A stretch of DNA of 64,000 nucleotides from SHZI01 sp041396045 (GTDB lineage: Bacteria > Pseudomonadota > Gammaproteobacteria > Steroidobacterales > GCA-2729495). The notes under the pieces are model-generated. The model was not told the origin of the DNA and made no database searches. It saw nothing but the letters and a program-made list of their open reading frames with translations. Positions 52,990 through 62,228 of the stretch are shown here, one piece after another. Positions within the stretch are counted from its first letter, which is position 1, and every line of letters starts with the position of its first letter. The translations under genes were made by a program, and so were the position numbers. The DNA lies in contig JAWKZI010000002.1 in NCBI GenBank assembly GCA_041396045.1, positions 205,284 to 269,283 of the forward strand, written 5' to 3'.

Positions 52990-54381
52990 TTGACGAAATC
53001 CTTGATGAATCCCACCGACAACCCCGTCGACAACCCAGGCGACAACCCAGGCGACAACCTTGGCGCGCCCGCAGCATCGCCCCGGATCATTCCTCGCTCC
53101 GAACACCATGTGAGTCGTGCGAACATTTCCCGGAATGCGCTGAAAGTACTCTATCGCCTTAAAGATGGCGGTTACCAGGCATACATTGTTGGCGGTGGCG
53201 TGCGCGATCTGTTGTTGAAACGCCAGCCCAAAGATTTCGATATAGCGACCGATGCCAGTCCGGAGGAAGTCCGGGCCCTGTTCAGCAATGCCCGGCTGAT
53301 TGGCCGCCGCTTCCGGCTGGTGCATGTTCGATTCCGCGATGAAATTGTCGAAGTGGCGACCTTTCGTGGCCTGGGCAATGAGGATCTGGAAAGCGAAGAC
53401 CGCCAGGTCCTCGACGCCGCGGGTCGTATCATCAAGGACAATTCCTTTGGATCGATCGAGGAGGACGCCTGGCGACGCGACTTCACGATCAATGCCCTGT
53501 ACTACAACATTGCTGATTTCTCGATCCGGGATTTCGTCGGCGGCATGGCGGATATCGAATCCGGCAGCATTCGCCTGATTGGGGATCCGGAGACCCGTTA
53601 CAGGGAAGACCCGGTGCGCATGATCCGTGCTGTGCGTCTGGCTGCAAAACTGGATTTGACGATCCATCCGGAGGCTGCATTGCCCATGGGCACACTGGGT
53701 AGTCTGATCGACAGTGTGCCGCCAGCGCGGCTCTTCGATGAGTTTCTAAAGGTCTTTCAGGCTGGTCATGCGCTGGCCAGCTACCGACGCTTGCGCGTGC
53801 ACGGGTTGTTCGAGCATCTGTTTCCAGCCACTGCTGCCTGGCTGGCGGCCGATGACGGCAACGATCCCTCTGGTGGGCCGCGCAATCGCTTCATAGAGCG
53901 GGCGCTTTTGAACACCGATCAGCGCATTGCCGACGGTCAATCGGTTACACCCATGTTCCTGTTTGGTGTTTTTCTGTGGGGACCGGTACAGGAGCGTGCA
54001 AAACAGCTACGCCGAAAGGCCAGCATGTCTGAAGTCCAGGCACTGATCGATGCCGGGCTCGAAGTCACCTGTGAGCAAATCGAGCGCATCACTTTGCCAC
54101 GACGATTCTCTGTGCCGATGCGGGAAATGCTCCAGCTTCAGCCACGCTTTAATCGGCGCCAGGGCCGCAGGGCGGCTGTCCTGCTTCAGCATCGGCGCTT
54201 TCGCGCCGCCTACGACCTGCTCGTATTGCGGACTGAGCTGGGCGAAGTGACACCCGAACTTGCTGACTGGTGGACACGCGTGCAAGAGATGTCACCGGAC
54301 GACCAGCGCCATGCATTTCACGGCAAGCATCGCGGTGGGCAGGGCGACAATCGATCGCACCCTGCGGAACAGGCACTCTGA
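52990..54381 (+). CDS. pcnB: poly(A) polymerase I
   Basis: 463 residues. Adds 3' poly(A) tails that mark RNA for decay. Class II nucleotidyltransferase core: YIVGGGVRDLLLKRQPKDFDIATDAS with the two catalytic Asp residues, FRLVHVRF, and EEDAWRRDFTINALYYN; the C-terminal helical and basic parts (RFNRRQGRRAAVLLQHRRFRAAYDLL) distinguish PcnB from CCA-adding enzyme. The conserved block RNALKVLYRLKDGGYQAY precedes the core. TTG 52990 has GGAG six bases upstream and is taken as start; ATG 53005 is the alternative. The N-terminus has a DNPG-type tetrapeptide repeat. It precedes folK by ten bases. Confidence 0.93.
   Translation: MTKSLMNPTDNPVDNPGDNPGDNLGAPAASPRIIPRSEHHVSRANISRNALKVLYRLKDGGYQAYIVGGGVRDLLLKRQPKDFDIATDASPEEVRALFSNARLIGRRFRLVHVRFRDEIVEVATFRGLGNEDLESEDRQVLDAAGRIIKDNSFGSIEEDAWRRDFTINALYYNIADFSIRDFVGGMADIESGSIRLIGDPETRYREDPVRMIRAVRLAAKLDLTIHPEAALPMGTLGSLIDSVPPARLFDEFLKVFQAGHALASYRRLRVHGLFEHLFPATAAWLAADDGNDPSGGPRNRFIERALLNTDQRIADGQSVTPMFLFGVFLWGPVQERAKQLRRKASMSEVQALIDAGLEVTCEQIERITLPRRFSVPMREMLQLQPRFNRRQGRRAAVLLQHRRFRAAYDLLVLRTELGEVTPELADWWTRVQEMSPDDQRHAFHGKHRGGQGDNRSHPAEQAL
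53017..53064 (+). repeat. 12-bp tandem repeat at the start of pcnB
   Basis: Four copies of GACAACCCAGGC-type units (53017-53028, 53029-53040, 53041-53052, 53053-53064); the second and third are identical. In frame they encode DNPV-DNPG-DNPG-DNLG, a disordered N-terminal extension ahead of the polymerase core. Confidence 0.85.
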
Positions 54382-54391
54382 GTTCCAGCCA

Positions 54392-54874
54392 ATGCCTGGT
54401 CTGCCGTGGATTCCCGCCTATGTGGGCCTCGGCAGCAACCTCGACGAACCGGTGAAGCAGGTTAAGGCTGCGTTGGCAGCACTTGGCGAATTGCCGGATT
54501 CAATCCTGGTCAGCTGCTCCACGTTAATGCAGAGTGCGCCACTGGGCCCGCCGGCGCAGCCCGACTATATAAATGCCGTGGCCGGGTTGCTGACCCAACT
54601 CCCGCCCCTGGACCTGCTGGACGGCTTGCTGGGAATCGAACGCCGACGGGGCAGGGACCGTAGTGCCGGTATTCGCTGGGGCCCTCGTCGAATCGACCTT
54701 GACCTGCTTGTCTACGGCAACGAGATCCTGGCAACAGAACGACTGATTGTGCCGCACCCGGGCATTGCCAGCCGAAATTTTGTATTGTTCCCGCTGCTGG
54801 AGTTGGCCCCAACCCTGTGGATTCCCGGGCTTGGCCAGGTTCGGCAGCTCGCGGCCATGGTTGACCAACAATAA
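54392..54874 (+). CDS. folK: 2-amino-4-hydroxy-6-hydroxymethyldihydropteridine diphosphokinase
   Basis: 160 residues from ATG 54392 (MPGLPWIPAYVGLGSN), ten bases after the pcnB stop; the open frame starts inside pcnB. HPPK motifs: VGLGSNLDEPVKQV at the N-terminus, the pterin/ATP region SAPLGPPAQPDYINAVAGLLTQLPP, ERRRGRDRSAGIRWGPRRIDLDLLVYG with the two metal-binding Asp residues, and VPHPGIASRNFVLFPLLELAP. Transfers pyrophosphate to hydroxymethyldihydropterin in folate synthesis. Follows pcnB and precedes a deoxynucleoside kinase and panB, a common gammaproteobacterial order. Confidence 0.95.
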   Translation: MPGLPWIPAYVGLGSNLDEPVKQVKAALAALGELPDSILVSCSTLMQSAPLGPPAQPDYINAVAGLLTQLPPLDLLDGLLGIERRRGRDRSAGIRWGPRRIDLDLLVYGNEILATERLIVPHPGIASRNFVLFPLLELAPTLWIPGLGQVRQLAAMVDQQ

Positions 54875-54948
54875 AGCCCGATCAGGCAAGCCGCACAGTC
54901 AACAAGACCTTAAAAGGGGCCAGCCAGCTGGTGGCACTATCCTGATTC

Positions 54949-55596
54949 ATGGGGAATTCCCGTTACATCGCTATCGAAGGACCGATCGGGGTGGGCAAGA
55001 CCAGCCTGGCGCGTCGTCTTGCCGATTCAATGGGTGGCGAACTGTTGCTTGAGCAACCCGAAACCAACCCCTTTCTGGAGCGGTTTTATCGTGATCCGCG
55101 CGGCGCATCGTTGCCGACGCAACTGTTTTTCCTGTTCCAGCGCGTACAGCAGATTGAGCAACTGAGACAAAGCGATATTTTCGCCGAAACGCGCATCTCT
55201 GATTTCCTGCTCGACAAGGACCGCCTGTTTGCCGAGATTAATCTGGACCAGGCGGAACTCGCACTGTACGAAAAGGTCGCAGAGTCCATAGAAATCGATG
55301 CCCCGGCGCCGGATCTCGTGGTTTACCTGCAGGCACCTGTCGATACGCTGCTGTTTCGGATTGCCCGTCGCGGTATTGATTTCGAGCAACGCATCGGGCG
55401 GCGTTACCTGGAGCGATTGACCGAGGCGTATGCACGGTTCTTTCACGATTATGATGCAGCGCCCCTGCTGATCGTGAATGCGGCGGTAATCGACCCGGTA
55501 CATAATGACGCCCACTTCGGCTTGCTGCGCGAGCAGATCGACCGGGTGCGCAGCGGTCGACATTTTTTTAATCCAGCAGCGTCAGCGTTCGGATAA
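54949..55596 (+). CDS. deoxynucleoside kinase family protein
   Basis: 215 residues. P-loop YIAIEGPIGVGKTSLARRLA at the N-terminus; substrate residues in LLLEQPETNPFLERFY; the base-catalyst and arginine region DFLLDKDRLFAEINLD; and LID-like VVYLQAPVDTLLFRIARRGIDFEQRIGRRYLERL. This is the dNK/dGK-type family, phosphorylating deoxynucleosides, found between folK and panB in many gammaproteobacteria. Substrate choice cannot be read from the sequence. Start ATG 54949; the stop lies five bases from panB. Confidence 0.88.
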   Translation: MGNSRYIAIEGPIGVGKTSLARRLADSMGGELLLEQPETNPFLERFYRDPRGASLPTQLFFLFQRVQQIEQLRQSDIFAETRISDFLLDKDRLFAEINLDQAELALYEKVAESIEIDAPAPDLVVYLQAPVDTLLFRIARRGIDFEQRIGRRYLERLTEAYARFFHDYDAAPLLIVNAAVIDPVHNDAHFGLLREQIDRVRSGRHFFNPAASAFG

Positions 55597-55601
55597 AGAG
55601 C

Positions 55602-56429
55602 ATGTACAAACAACTACAGCAACGGGATCTTCCGGAAGCACCAGTCACTATCTCGACACTGCGTGCCATGAAGGCTGCCGGCGAGCCGATTGCGTGCCTG
55701 ACAGCCTACGATGCCAGTTTCGCGCTGCTGGTCGATCGTGCGGGCACCGACCTGGTGCTGGTCGGCGATTCACTGGGCATGGTGATCCAGGGGCACGACA
55801 CCACCGTGCCAGTAACAGTGCAAGACATCATTTATCACTCACGGATGGTCCGACGTGGACTGGGCCGTGCATTCCTCATGGTCGACATGCCTTTCATGAG
55901 CTATACGACAACCGCCCAGTCGCTGGATAACGCGGTGCGTCTGATGCAGGAAGGTGCCGCGATGATGGTCAAGCTGGAAGGCGGTGCCAGCCAGGTCAAG
56001 ATTGTCCGAACATCTGGCCAACCACGATATTCCGGTTTGCGCCCATCTCGGGCTGCGCCCGCAGTCGGTGCACAAGCTCGGCGGCTTCAAGGTCCAGGGC
56101 CGGGGCCAGGTTCAGGCAGAGCGGATGCTGGAGGATGCGGTGGCACTGGAGCAGGTGGCGCTGATATCCTGTTGCTGGAGTGTGTGCCCAATGAACTTGG
56201 ACAGGCCGTGCGCGATGCGGTGCATGTGCCTGTCATCGGCATTGGGCCGGACCCGGCGTTGATGGCCAGATTCTGGTCCTTACGACATGCTCGGTATTAC
56301 GCAGGGCAGATTGCCCCGGTTCGTAGAACTATATGGAGGGCCGAGGCTCGCATCTCGAAGCCTTGCAAGCCTATGTCGCGGCGGTCAAGGATCGTAGTTA
56401 TCTGCCCTCGAGCACTGCTTCTCCTGATT
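55602..56429 (+). CDS. panB: 3-methyl-2-oxobutanoate hydroxymethyltransferase (frame broken at several points)
   Basis: First step of pantothenate synthesis. The first ~130 residues are intact: ISTLRAMKAAGEPIACLTAYDASFA, LVLVGDSLGMVIQGHDTT with metal-binding Asp residues, and FLMVDMPFMSY. After KLEGGASQVKIV the correct protein continues only by changing frame: HLANHDIPVCAHLGLRPQSV and HKLGGFKVQGRGQVQAERM, then ADILLLECVPNELGQAVRDA, then GPGVDGQILVLYDMLGITQG, then NYMEGRGSHLEALQAYVAAV. Breaks lie near 56006, 56156, 56245, 56280, 56325 and 56401, several in short homopolymers. All parts are in the right order and well conserved, so I read it as an intact gene in poor sequence; true decay is the alternative. 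The end is set at TGA 56427-56429 of the restored frame. Confidence 0.82.
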
Positions 56430-56458
56430 TAGCCTGGTCATAGCCTGATCGCCTGCGT

Positions 56459-57304
56459 TTGAAGACTATCCGCAAGGTTGCTGATCTCAGAAGCGCTGCT
56501 CGCCTGGCGCGCGGGCGGCGAGGGTATTGCCCTGGTACCAACCATGGGCAATCTGCATGCCGGGCATCTTGCGCTCGTTGAGCAGGCGCAGGCACTTGCG
56601 GCGCACGTCGTCGTTTCCATTTTCGTCAATCCCACGCAATTCGGGCCTGGTGAGGACTTCACCTCCTACCCGCGTACTCTGGCGAAGGACCGTCGCCGCT
56701 GGCGCGTGCAGGTGTTGATTTCGTGTTCGCACCGTCGGTTGGCGAGATCTATCCGTGCGGACTACGCGACAGCACGGCTATCACCGTACCAGCGCTGTCC
56801 GATATTCTGTGCGGGAAATCCCGCCCGGGCATTTCGCTGGCGTGGCATCGGTGGTGACCCGGCTCTTTAACATCGTGCAGCCGGACACGGCGGTGTTTGG
56901 CCAAAAAGATTACCAGCAACTGCTGGTTATCCGCAGGCTGCAGGCTGATCTGCACCTGCCGGTCCGGATCGTGCCCGTGCCTACCAGTCGTGATCCGGAC
57001 GGCCTGGCATTGAGCTCACGCAATCAGTACCTTGGCGCCGCGGAGCGCAAACGCGCGCCTGTGCTCTACCAGGCAATTGCGGAATGTTGCCGGCGAGCTG
57101 CCGCTTCGACACGCAAGCTTTGCCACGCTGGAGAGACGCGGCGCCGCGCAATTGCGTGCGGCCGGTATACGCCCCGACTATTTCGCGATTCGCAACGCCG
57201 ATGACCTCACACGACCGTCCAGCGGCAGCCGTCATCTGGTTGTACTGGCTGCAGCCTATCTGGGACGTACGCGACTGATCGACAATGAGCTGGTCGATCT
57301 GTAG
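56459..57304 (+). CDS. panC: pantothenate synthetase (frame broken at several points)
   Basis: Joins pantoate and beta-alanine with ATP. Recognised in order, in changing frames: (TTG 56459) KTIRKVADLR, then GIALVPTMGNLHAGHLALVEQA with the HIGH-like motif, VSIFVNPTQFGPGEDFTSYPR, DFVFAPSVGEIYPCGLRDST, GHFAGVASVVTRLFNIVQPD, AVFGQKDYQQLLVIRR, DGLALSSRNQYLG (KMSKS-like) and the C-terminus AAGIRPDYFAIRNADDL to NELVDL with TAG at 57302. Breaks fall near 56490, 56694, 56832 and 57090. The conserved catalytic residues are all present, arguing for sequence error and not loss. The start is uncertain: TTG is used here, and an ATG may be hidden by the same kind of error. Follows panB by about 30 bases. 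Confidence 0.82.
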
Positions 57305-57337
57305 GCGGCGCGCTTCAACTTCGATACGGACGTGGTT

Positions 57338-58403
57338 TCAATTAAGGCCGTGTTGACGCAGTGCCCAGGCCACATGCTCGCGCACCAGGTCCGAGGGGTC
57401 ATCGGCACGATCACGCAGCGCAGACGTGACCCTGGCTGACGACGGCGCGTTGCCCAGAGCAACAGCGATATTTCTGAGCCAGCCCGGGTATCCCGGACGA
57501 CGCAGCGCACTGCCTGCCGTTCGCTCGGCCCACTGCGCCTCCGTCCAGGCGAAAAGCTCGGTCAGTTGTACAGAGTCGAGCCCGTGCCGGGGTTCGAAGT
57601 CCGCTTCTGCCCCCGGCTGGGCATAGCGGTTCCAGGGGCACACAAGCTGACAGTCGTCACAGCCGAAAATCCGGTTACCCATACTTGACCGGTACTCAAC
57701 AGGTATGGGGCCGCGCGACTCGATCGTGAAATAGGATATGCAGCGCCGGGCATCCAGCACATACGGCGCCACAATTGCGCCTGTAGGGCAAACGTCCAGG
57801 CAGGCGTGACAACTTCCGCAGTGATCCGCTACCGGCTCGTCTACGGGTAGCGGCAGATCGGTGTAGATCTCGCCCAGCAGAAACCACGAGCCTGCATGAC
57901 GATTGATGAGGTTCGTGTGCTTGCCCTGCACAACCCAGTCCTGCGGCGGCTGCCAGCGGCTTTTCCAGAACCGGCGCACTATCGACGAAGGCGCGGAATC
58001 CGTGCATGGCGCCCGCTGCCGTGATTCGGTCGGCGAGCCGTCGCAGTCTCACCCGCATCATCTTGTGGTAGTCGCGGCCGAGGGCATACCGGGCGATATA
58101 AGCCCGACTGCGGTCGGCAAGGACTTCCAGCGCAGGTGCTGCACGCGGCGTTGTGTAGTCCATCCGTGCCGAAATTACCCGCGCCGTACCTGGCAGCAGT
58201 TCGTCAGGGCGGCTGCGCTTCCGGCCGTGGGCCGTCATGTAGTTTAATTCGCCGTGGAACCCACGCGAGACCCATTCGTCCAGCCGCGCCTCGGCTTCGG
58301 CAAGCGCGGTGCCGGCGATTCCGATCTGCTGAAAACCAAGTTCATTGCCCCAGGCCTTGATCTGAACGGCAAGTTGCCCGAGTTCAGTAGCAGGAATAGA
58401 CAT
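57338..58403 (-). CDS. queG: epoxyqueuosine reductase QueG (frame interrupted once)
   Basis: Reduces epoxyqueuosine to queuosine in tRNA using cobalamin and two 4Fe-4S clusters. The N-terminal frame gives ELGFQQIGIAGTALAEAEARL, HGELNYMTAHGRKRSRPDEL, RYALGRDYHKMMRVRLRRLA and FVDSAPVLEKPLAAAAGLG; the C-terminal frame gives KHTNLINRHAGSWFLLGEIYTDL, the ferredoxin cysteines CGSCHACLDVCPTGAI, GCDDCQLVCPWNRYA and the HEAT-like end. They join if one G is added near 57932 (GGT TGG GTG), giving GLGWVQGKHTN. I infer one assembly indel. Start at ATG 58403. Converges with panC and is divergent from nnr. Confidence 0.9.
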
Positions 58404-58514
58404 CGGTAAGGAGACCTCCAGAGTGCGGGGCAAATTAACGAGGCAGATCAACAGCTCTGGCCACGAATGGAGCGAAGTATAGTTAGTGACGGAATCACCC
58501 GCATAATCACCTGT

Positions 58515-60017
58515 ATGTCAGAAGCAGCCAGCAGCGTCTGGACTCCGGAAGCAGTACGGAAACTTGATCGAACCGCGAGCGAGAACTGCGGAATCGCCAG
58601 TTTTGAACTCATGCAGCGTGCCGCCGATGCGGTATGCAGTGTGGCCCAGGCCCGCTGGCCGGAGGCGCAGCGCTGGCTGGTGTTATGCGGCGGCGGCAAC
58701 AACGGTGGCGACGGTTATCTGGTCGCCTGCCTTGCGCGGCGCAGCGGCCACGATGTTCAAGTGTGCGCGCTGGCAGACCCGGCCAACCTGACTGGCGATG
58801 CGGCGGCAGCGTGGCAGGCGTATGCAAGCGATGGCGGTACCTTGCAACCTTTCGTGGAGAAATTGCCTGACGAAGCCGATCTGGTGATCGACGCGCTGCT
58901 GGGTATCGGTCTGACTCGACCGGTGACCGGCGATTATCTCGCCGCAATTGACGCGGTCAATGCCAGTGCTACGCCGGTTGTCGCCGTCGATATTCCCTCC
59001 GGACTGGACGCAACCACCGGTCATCCTTTGCCTCGCGCCATCCGCGCTGACTGTACCGTGACCTTTGTGGGTCACAAGCTGGGCCTGTTCGTCGGTGAAG
59101 GCCCGGCCTGTACGGGCGAACTGCACTTCGCAGACCTCGGTATTCCATCCGGGGTGGTCGAGCAGGCGGGCCTGTCTGGCACAGCGACCCTACGCCTGTT
59201 CACACACAAGGATCTGCTGCCACTGTTGCCAAAGAGGGTTGCCACCGATCACAAGGGGCGCTTTGGCCATGTGCTGGTGATTGGTGGCAATACCGGCATG
59301 AGCGGCGCCGTTCGTCTGGCTGGCGAGGCCGCATTGCGTTCAGGTGCAGGCCTGGTCAGTGTGGCGACGCGTCGCGCACATGCAGAACTGCTGGCAATGG
59401 TGCGCCCGGAACTGATGGTGCACGGGATCGGTACCGTTGATGAATTACAACCGTTGTTGTCGCGCGCCACCGTGATCGCCGTAGGGCCTGGCCTCGGGCA
59501 GGACGAGTGGGCGCGAACAATACTTGATGCGGTATTGGCCACACGGCTGCCGCTGGTTGTAGATGCGGATGCATTGAACCTTCTCGCCGGCATGAACATT
59601 CAACGATCAGACTGGATAATCACCCCTCATCCGGGTGAAGCAGCGCGGCTGCTGGGCCGGTCAGCAGCCGACATTCAGTATGACCGGCCGGCTGCGCTCA
59701 CCGCATTGATCGAACGCTATGGCGGAACTGTCCTGCTGAAGGGCAAGGGCACACTGGTCGGCGCAGACGGCACGACCCGCTGGCTGATCGCTGCGGGCAA
59801 TCCTGGCATGGCCACAGCCGGCATGGGCGACGTACTGACGGGTATCGTCGCTGCGTTTGTCGCGCAGGGATTGGCAGCCGCGCACTCGTTTGATGACCTG
59901 GCTGCGGCCGCTGCCCATGTTCACGGCATTGCGGGTGACGCGGCCGCCCAGGCCGGTCAGCGTGGCTTGCTGGCTACTGACCTGTTGGGCAATCTGCGAC
60001 CATGGCTGAATCCCTGA
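58515..60017 (+). CDS. nnr: bifunctional NAD(P)H-hydrate epimerase / ADP-dependent dehydratase
   Basis: About 500 residues from ATG 58515; an in-frame ATG at 58467 is the alternative. N-terminal YjeF_N epimerase domain: SFELMQRAADAV, WLVLCGGGNNGGDGYLVA, LVIDALLGIGLTRP, VAVDIPSGLDATTG. C-terminal ribokinase-like dehydratase domain: HVLVIGGNTGMSGAVRLAGEAALRSGAGL, AVGPGLGQDEWAR, ITPHPGEAARLLG and GNPGMATAGMGDVLTG, with the dehydratase Asp in GMGD. It repairs damaged NAD(P)H hydrates. CATAAT lies 14 bases before ATG 58515 and could be a -10. The 3' end overlaps tsaE by 16 bases. Confidence 0.94.
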   Translation: MSEAASSVWTPEAVRKLDRTASENCGIASFELMQRAADAVCSVAQARWPEAQRWLVLCGGGNNGGDGYLVACLARRSGHDVQVCALADPANLTGDAAAAWQAYASDGGTLQPFVEKLPDEADLVIDALLGIGLTRPVTGDYLAAIDAVNASATPVVAVDIPSGLDATTGHPLPRAIRADCTVTFVGHKLGLFVGEGPACTGELHFADLGIPSGVVEQAGLSGTATLRLFTHKDLLPLLPKRVATDHKGRFGHVLVIGGNTGMSGAVRLAGEAALRSGAGLVSVATRRAHAELLAMVRPELMVHGIGTVDELQPLLSRATVIAVGPGLGQDEWARTILDAVLATRLPLVVDADALNLLAGMNIQRSDWIITPHPGEAARLLGRSAADIQYDRPAALTALIERYGGTVLLKGKGTLVGADGTTRWLIAAGNPGMATAGMGDVLTGIVAAFVAQGLAAAHSFDDLAAAAAHVHGIAGDAAAQAGQRGLLATDLLGNLRPWLNP

Positions 60018-60493
60018 ACCGCTTCCTGCCCGATCCGGCAGCGACCACCGAATTCGGTGCATCGCTCGCCCGGGCTGTGAGGGCAGTCAAGCCTGACCGG
60101 CTGGTGCTGTACCTCACGGGTCAACTGGGTGCAGGCAAGACCGCTCTCACACGCGCCGTGCTGGCTGGATTGGGTCATCAGGGGCGGGTACCCAGCCCGA
60201 CTTACACGCTCGTAGAGCCCTATTCGATAACGGGTTACCGCTTGGTGCATGTGGATCTCTATCGACTGGAAAATCTGGCCGATGTCGACGATCTGGCGCT
60301 TTCCGACTACCTGGCTGAGGCGCCGGGCATTGGCATCCTGCTGTTTGTCGAATGGCCGGAGCGGGGAATCGGCAGGTTGCCTGCAGCGGATTTGCGCTGC
60401 CACCTGACGCTGGCTGAGCCGTCCGGGCGGCAGGTAGAACTCCAGGCCGCTTCAAGCATTGGTCAGGGTGTCCTTGATGCGCTGCGCCAGTAG
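60002..60493 (+). CDS. tsaE: tRNA threonylcarbamoyladenosine biosynthesis ATPase TsaE
   Basis: 163 residues. P-loop YLTGQLGAGKTALTRAVLAGLG, switch-like VPSPTYTLVEPY, HVDLYRLENLADVDDLALSDYL and FVEWPERG are the family's conserved blocks. TsaE works with TsaB and TsaD in making t6A37 in tRNAs that read ANN codons. It overlaps nnr by 16 bases, the usual nnr-tsaE pair. Start ATG 60002 gives an N-terminus MAESLNRFLPDPAATTEFG of normal length. Followed by a 128-base gap with its own promoter for amiB. Confidence 0.95.
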   Translation: MAESLNRFLPDPAATTEFGASLARAVRAVKPDRLVLYLTGQLGAGKTALTRAVLAGLGHQGRVPSPTYTLVEPYSITGYRLVHVDLYRLENLADVDDLALSDYLAEAPGIGILLFVEWPERGIGRLPAADLRCHLTLAEPSGRQVELQAASSIGQGVLDALRQ

Positions 60494-60561
60494 CTTGGAG
60501 GCTCTATTTGATCTCGCTGGCAGCTAAGGCGGCTATCTACCTATTTCATATGGCAAAAGTG

Positions 60562-60590
60562 TTCCGAAGCCATTCGGTATTACGTATACT
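60562..60590 (+). promoter_or_regulatory. probable sigma-70 promoter for amiB-mutL
   Basis: TTCCGA (60562-60567), 17-base spacer, TATACT (60585-60590), about 31 bases ahead of the amiB GTG start, in the only gap of the nnr-to-mutL run. Spacing is ideal and the -10 is close to consensus; the -35 is moderate. Confidence 0.6.
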
Positions 60591-60621
60591 CGCCGCACAG
60601 GGACGTTCCAGGGGGTGAGCC

Positions 60622-62034
60622 GTGACCCGGCAACCAGCCGCAAGCCAGTATCCAGCTGGTTTCGCAACAGCAGTGACCAATCTGGCGAGACCAATGCTCC
60701 GCGCCAGGCCCCGCAGCCCGGGGTCATGGCATCCAGTGCTATGGGGGTTCCTCGTCGGCCTGTCTTTTTTCTGGGCGGCGACCACGCTGGCGGCTTCCAA
60801 CGGCGAACGCCTGCGCGTTCAGTCGATAGCCATTGCGCCTGAGGGGCTGTCGACCCACGTAGAACTTCGATTGACCAGCAAGGCTGCCCGCTACGACGTA
60901 TTTACGCTGACAAGCCCCAACCGGGTCGTCATTGACATCTCCACCGCCGCCCTGGGGCCAACCGCTCTGCCCCTGCCTGCAGGGGGAGGCACTATTCAGA
61001 AAATCCGCGTGGCACACCGACCGGGCGGCAACCTCCGTATTGTGTTCGATGTAGCCACTGAGGTTCGGCCCAGTGCCAACCAGACCGTTGACGGCAATGG
61101 CCCCAGTCTCCTGATCGACCTTCGTCCTGTGTCATGGGTCGCTGCTACCGGGGCAGGGACAGCTTCCGGGCCGCCCCCGCTGCAAAGTCCAACCCCAACC
61201 CCAACCCCAACCCCAACTCCAACTCCGGGTCCAGCGCCAACCGGCGCTACGCCGTCCGTTGCACCACTGCCGGTCCCAGCCTCGCCCAGGCCGCCGCGGA
61301 CCATCGTTGTGGTGGTTGATGCCGGCCACGGTGGGCGTCAGGGCCTTTTGGTCCGTCGGGCACTCGCGAGAAGGTGTCACTTTCGCTATCAGCAAGAAGC
61401 TCGCTCAGCCCAATTGAACAGGCAACTGGGATGCGCGGCGTACTGACTTGCTGAGCGATGATCGTTTCCTGGGCTTGCGTGAACAGTGGAAAAGGCCCGT
61501 AGTGCAAATGCTGACCTGTTCGTGTCGGTACATGCTGACGCGGCTTACAATACGGCACCTTGGGGGTCCACGGTGTACGTGTTGTCCGACAAAGGCCGCC
61601 GGTGATGAGGCCTCCCGCCGGCTTGCTGCCCGCGAAAATGCGGCACTCATTGGTGGCGTTGAATTGAGCAACAGAGGACCCGGTGCTGGCCTCGGTCCTG
61701 ATGGACCTGTCGCAAAACGCTTCAATCAGTTCCAGCATTGCGGTTGGCAATGCAATTCTCGGGCAGATGCACCATCTGGGTCGATTGCATCACAGTACGG
61801 TTCAGCAGGCACCTTTCATGGTTCTGAAATCACCGGACGTTCCGTGGTGCTGGTTGAAACGGCCTATATCTCCAATCCGACCGACGAGAAGAAGCTTCGG
61901 TCATATTTTCAAGACGACTGGCGGCTGCGATTCTTGACGGTGTTCCGCCACTGCCTGAGGCCAATCCGCGAACGGGCGGCGGCGAGCGTAATCGCATCGT
62001 CGCGCCCACTGCCATTTTCTACGTCAACTTCTAA
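60622..62034 (+). CDS. amiB: N-acetylmuramoyl-L-alanine amidase with AMIN domain (frame heavily broken)
   Basis: Start GTG 60622 with GGGGGTGAG seven bases ahead. The N-terminal ~240 residues are in frame: a hydrophobic export segment (LWGFLVGLSFFWAATTLAA), the AMIN domain (LRVQSIAIAPEGLSTHVELRL to NGPSLLIDLRP), then a Pro/Thr repeat linker. The catalytic amidase_3 domain begins TIVVVVDAGHGG (zinc His) and then breaks: pieces occur in all three frames, e.g. SGTREKVSLS, SDDRFLGLREQ, ADLFVSVHADA, DPVASVLMDLSQNASISSS-like, QQAPFMVLKSPDVP, VETAYISNPTDEKKLRSYF and the end ERNRIVAPTAIFYVNF at TAA 62032. Family role: splits daughter-cell peptidoglycan at the septum, binding through AMIN. From ~61340 to 61920 the sequence seems to hold many indels. 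Symbol by position ahead of mutL; amiA/C type cannot be excluded. Confidence 0.8.
61189..61224 (+). repeat. hexanucleotide tandem repeat in the amiB linker
   Basis: Four CCAACC units (61189-61212) followed by two CCAACT units (61213-61224), encoding a Pro-Thr repeat between the AMIN and amidase domains. Such a linker is expected to be extended and flexible; copy number may vary by slippage in steps of two residues. Confidence 0.9.
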
Positions 62035-62193
62035 TGAGTGGTCGACGGCTTCCAGGCAGGTAGTTATCCAGCGCGGCGACGTGTCCTGCGGCATCGCCGG
62101 CGCAACGTCAGCTGAACGGTCGCCGTGCGGCGAATCAGGCTGCGATATCCGATACGGTCCGGGTAGGCCAGAAACTGCGCATTCCAATAAGCC

Positions 62194-62211
62194 TGTAAGC
62201 GCCCGCTTACA
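62194..62211. repeat. perfect 18-bp palindrome ahead of mutL
   Basis: TGTAAGCG-CC-CGCTTACA: two perfect 8-bp arms with a 2-base centre, 17 bases before the mutL ATG in a 194-base gap. No U-tract follows, so it is not an ordinary terminator. It could be an operator, or an RNA stem near the ribosome-binding site. Confidence 0.55.
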
Positions 62212-62228
62212 TTTGCAAGAATGTCGGT

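Noticed and set aside
61189..61224. CRISPR-like or satellite array
   Set aside because: The hexanucleotide repeat is in frame, encodes a Pro-Thr linker of the amidase and has no spacers.
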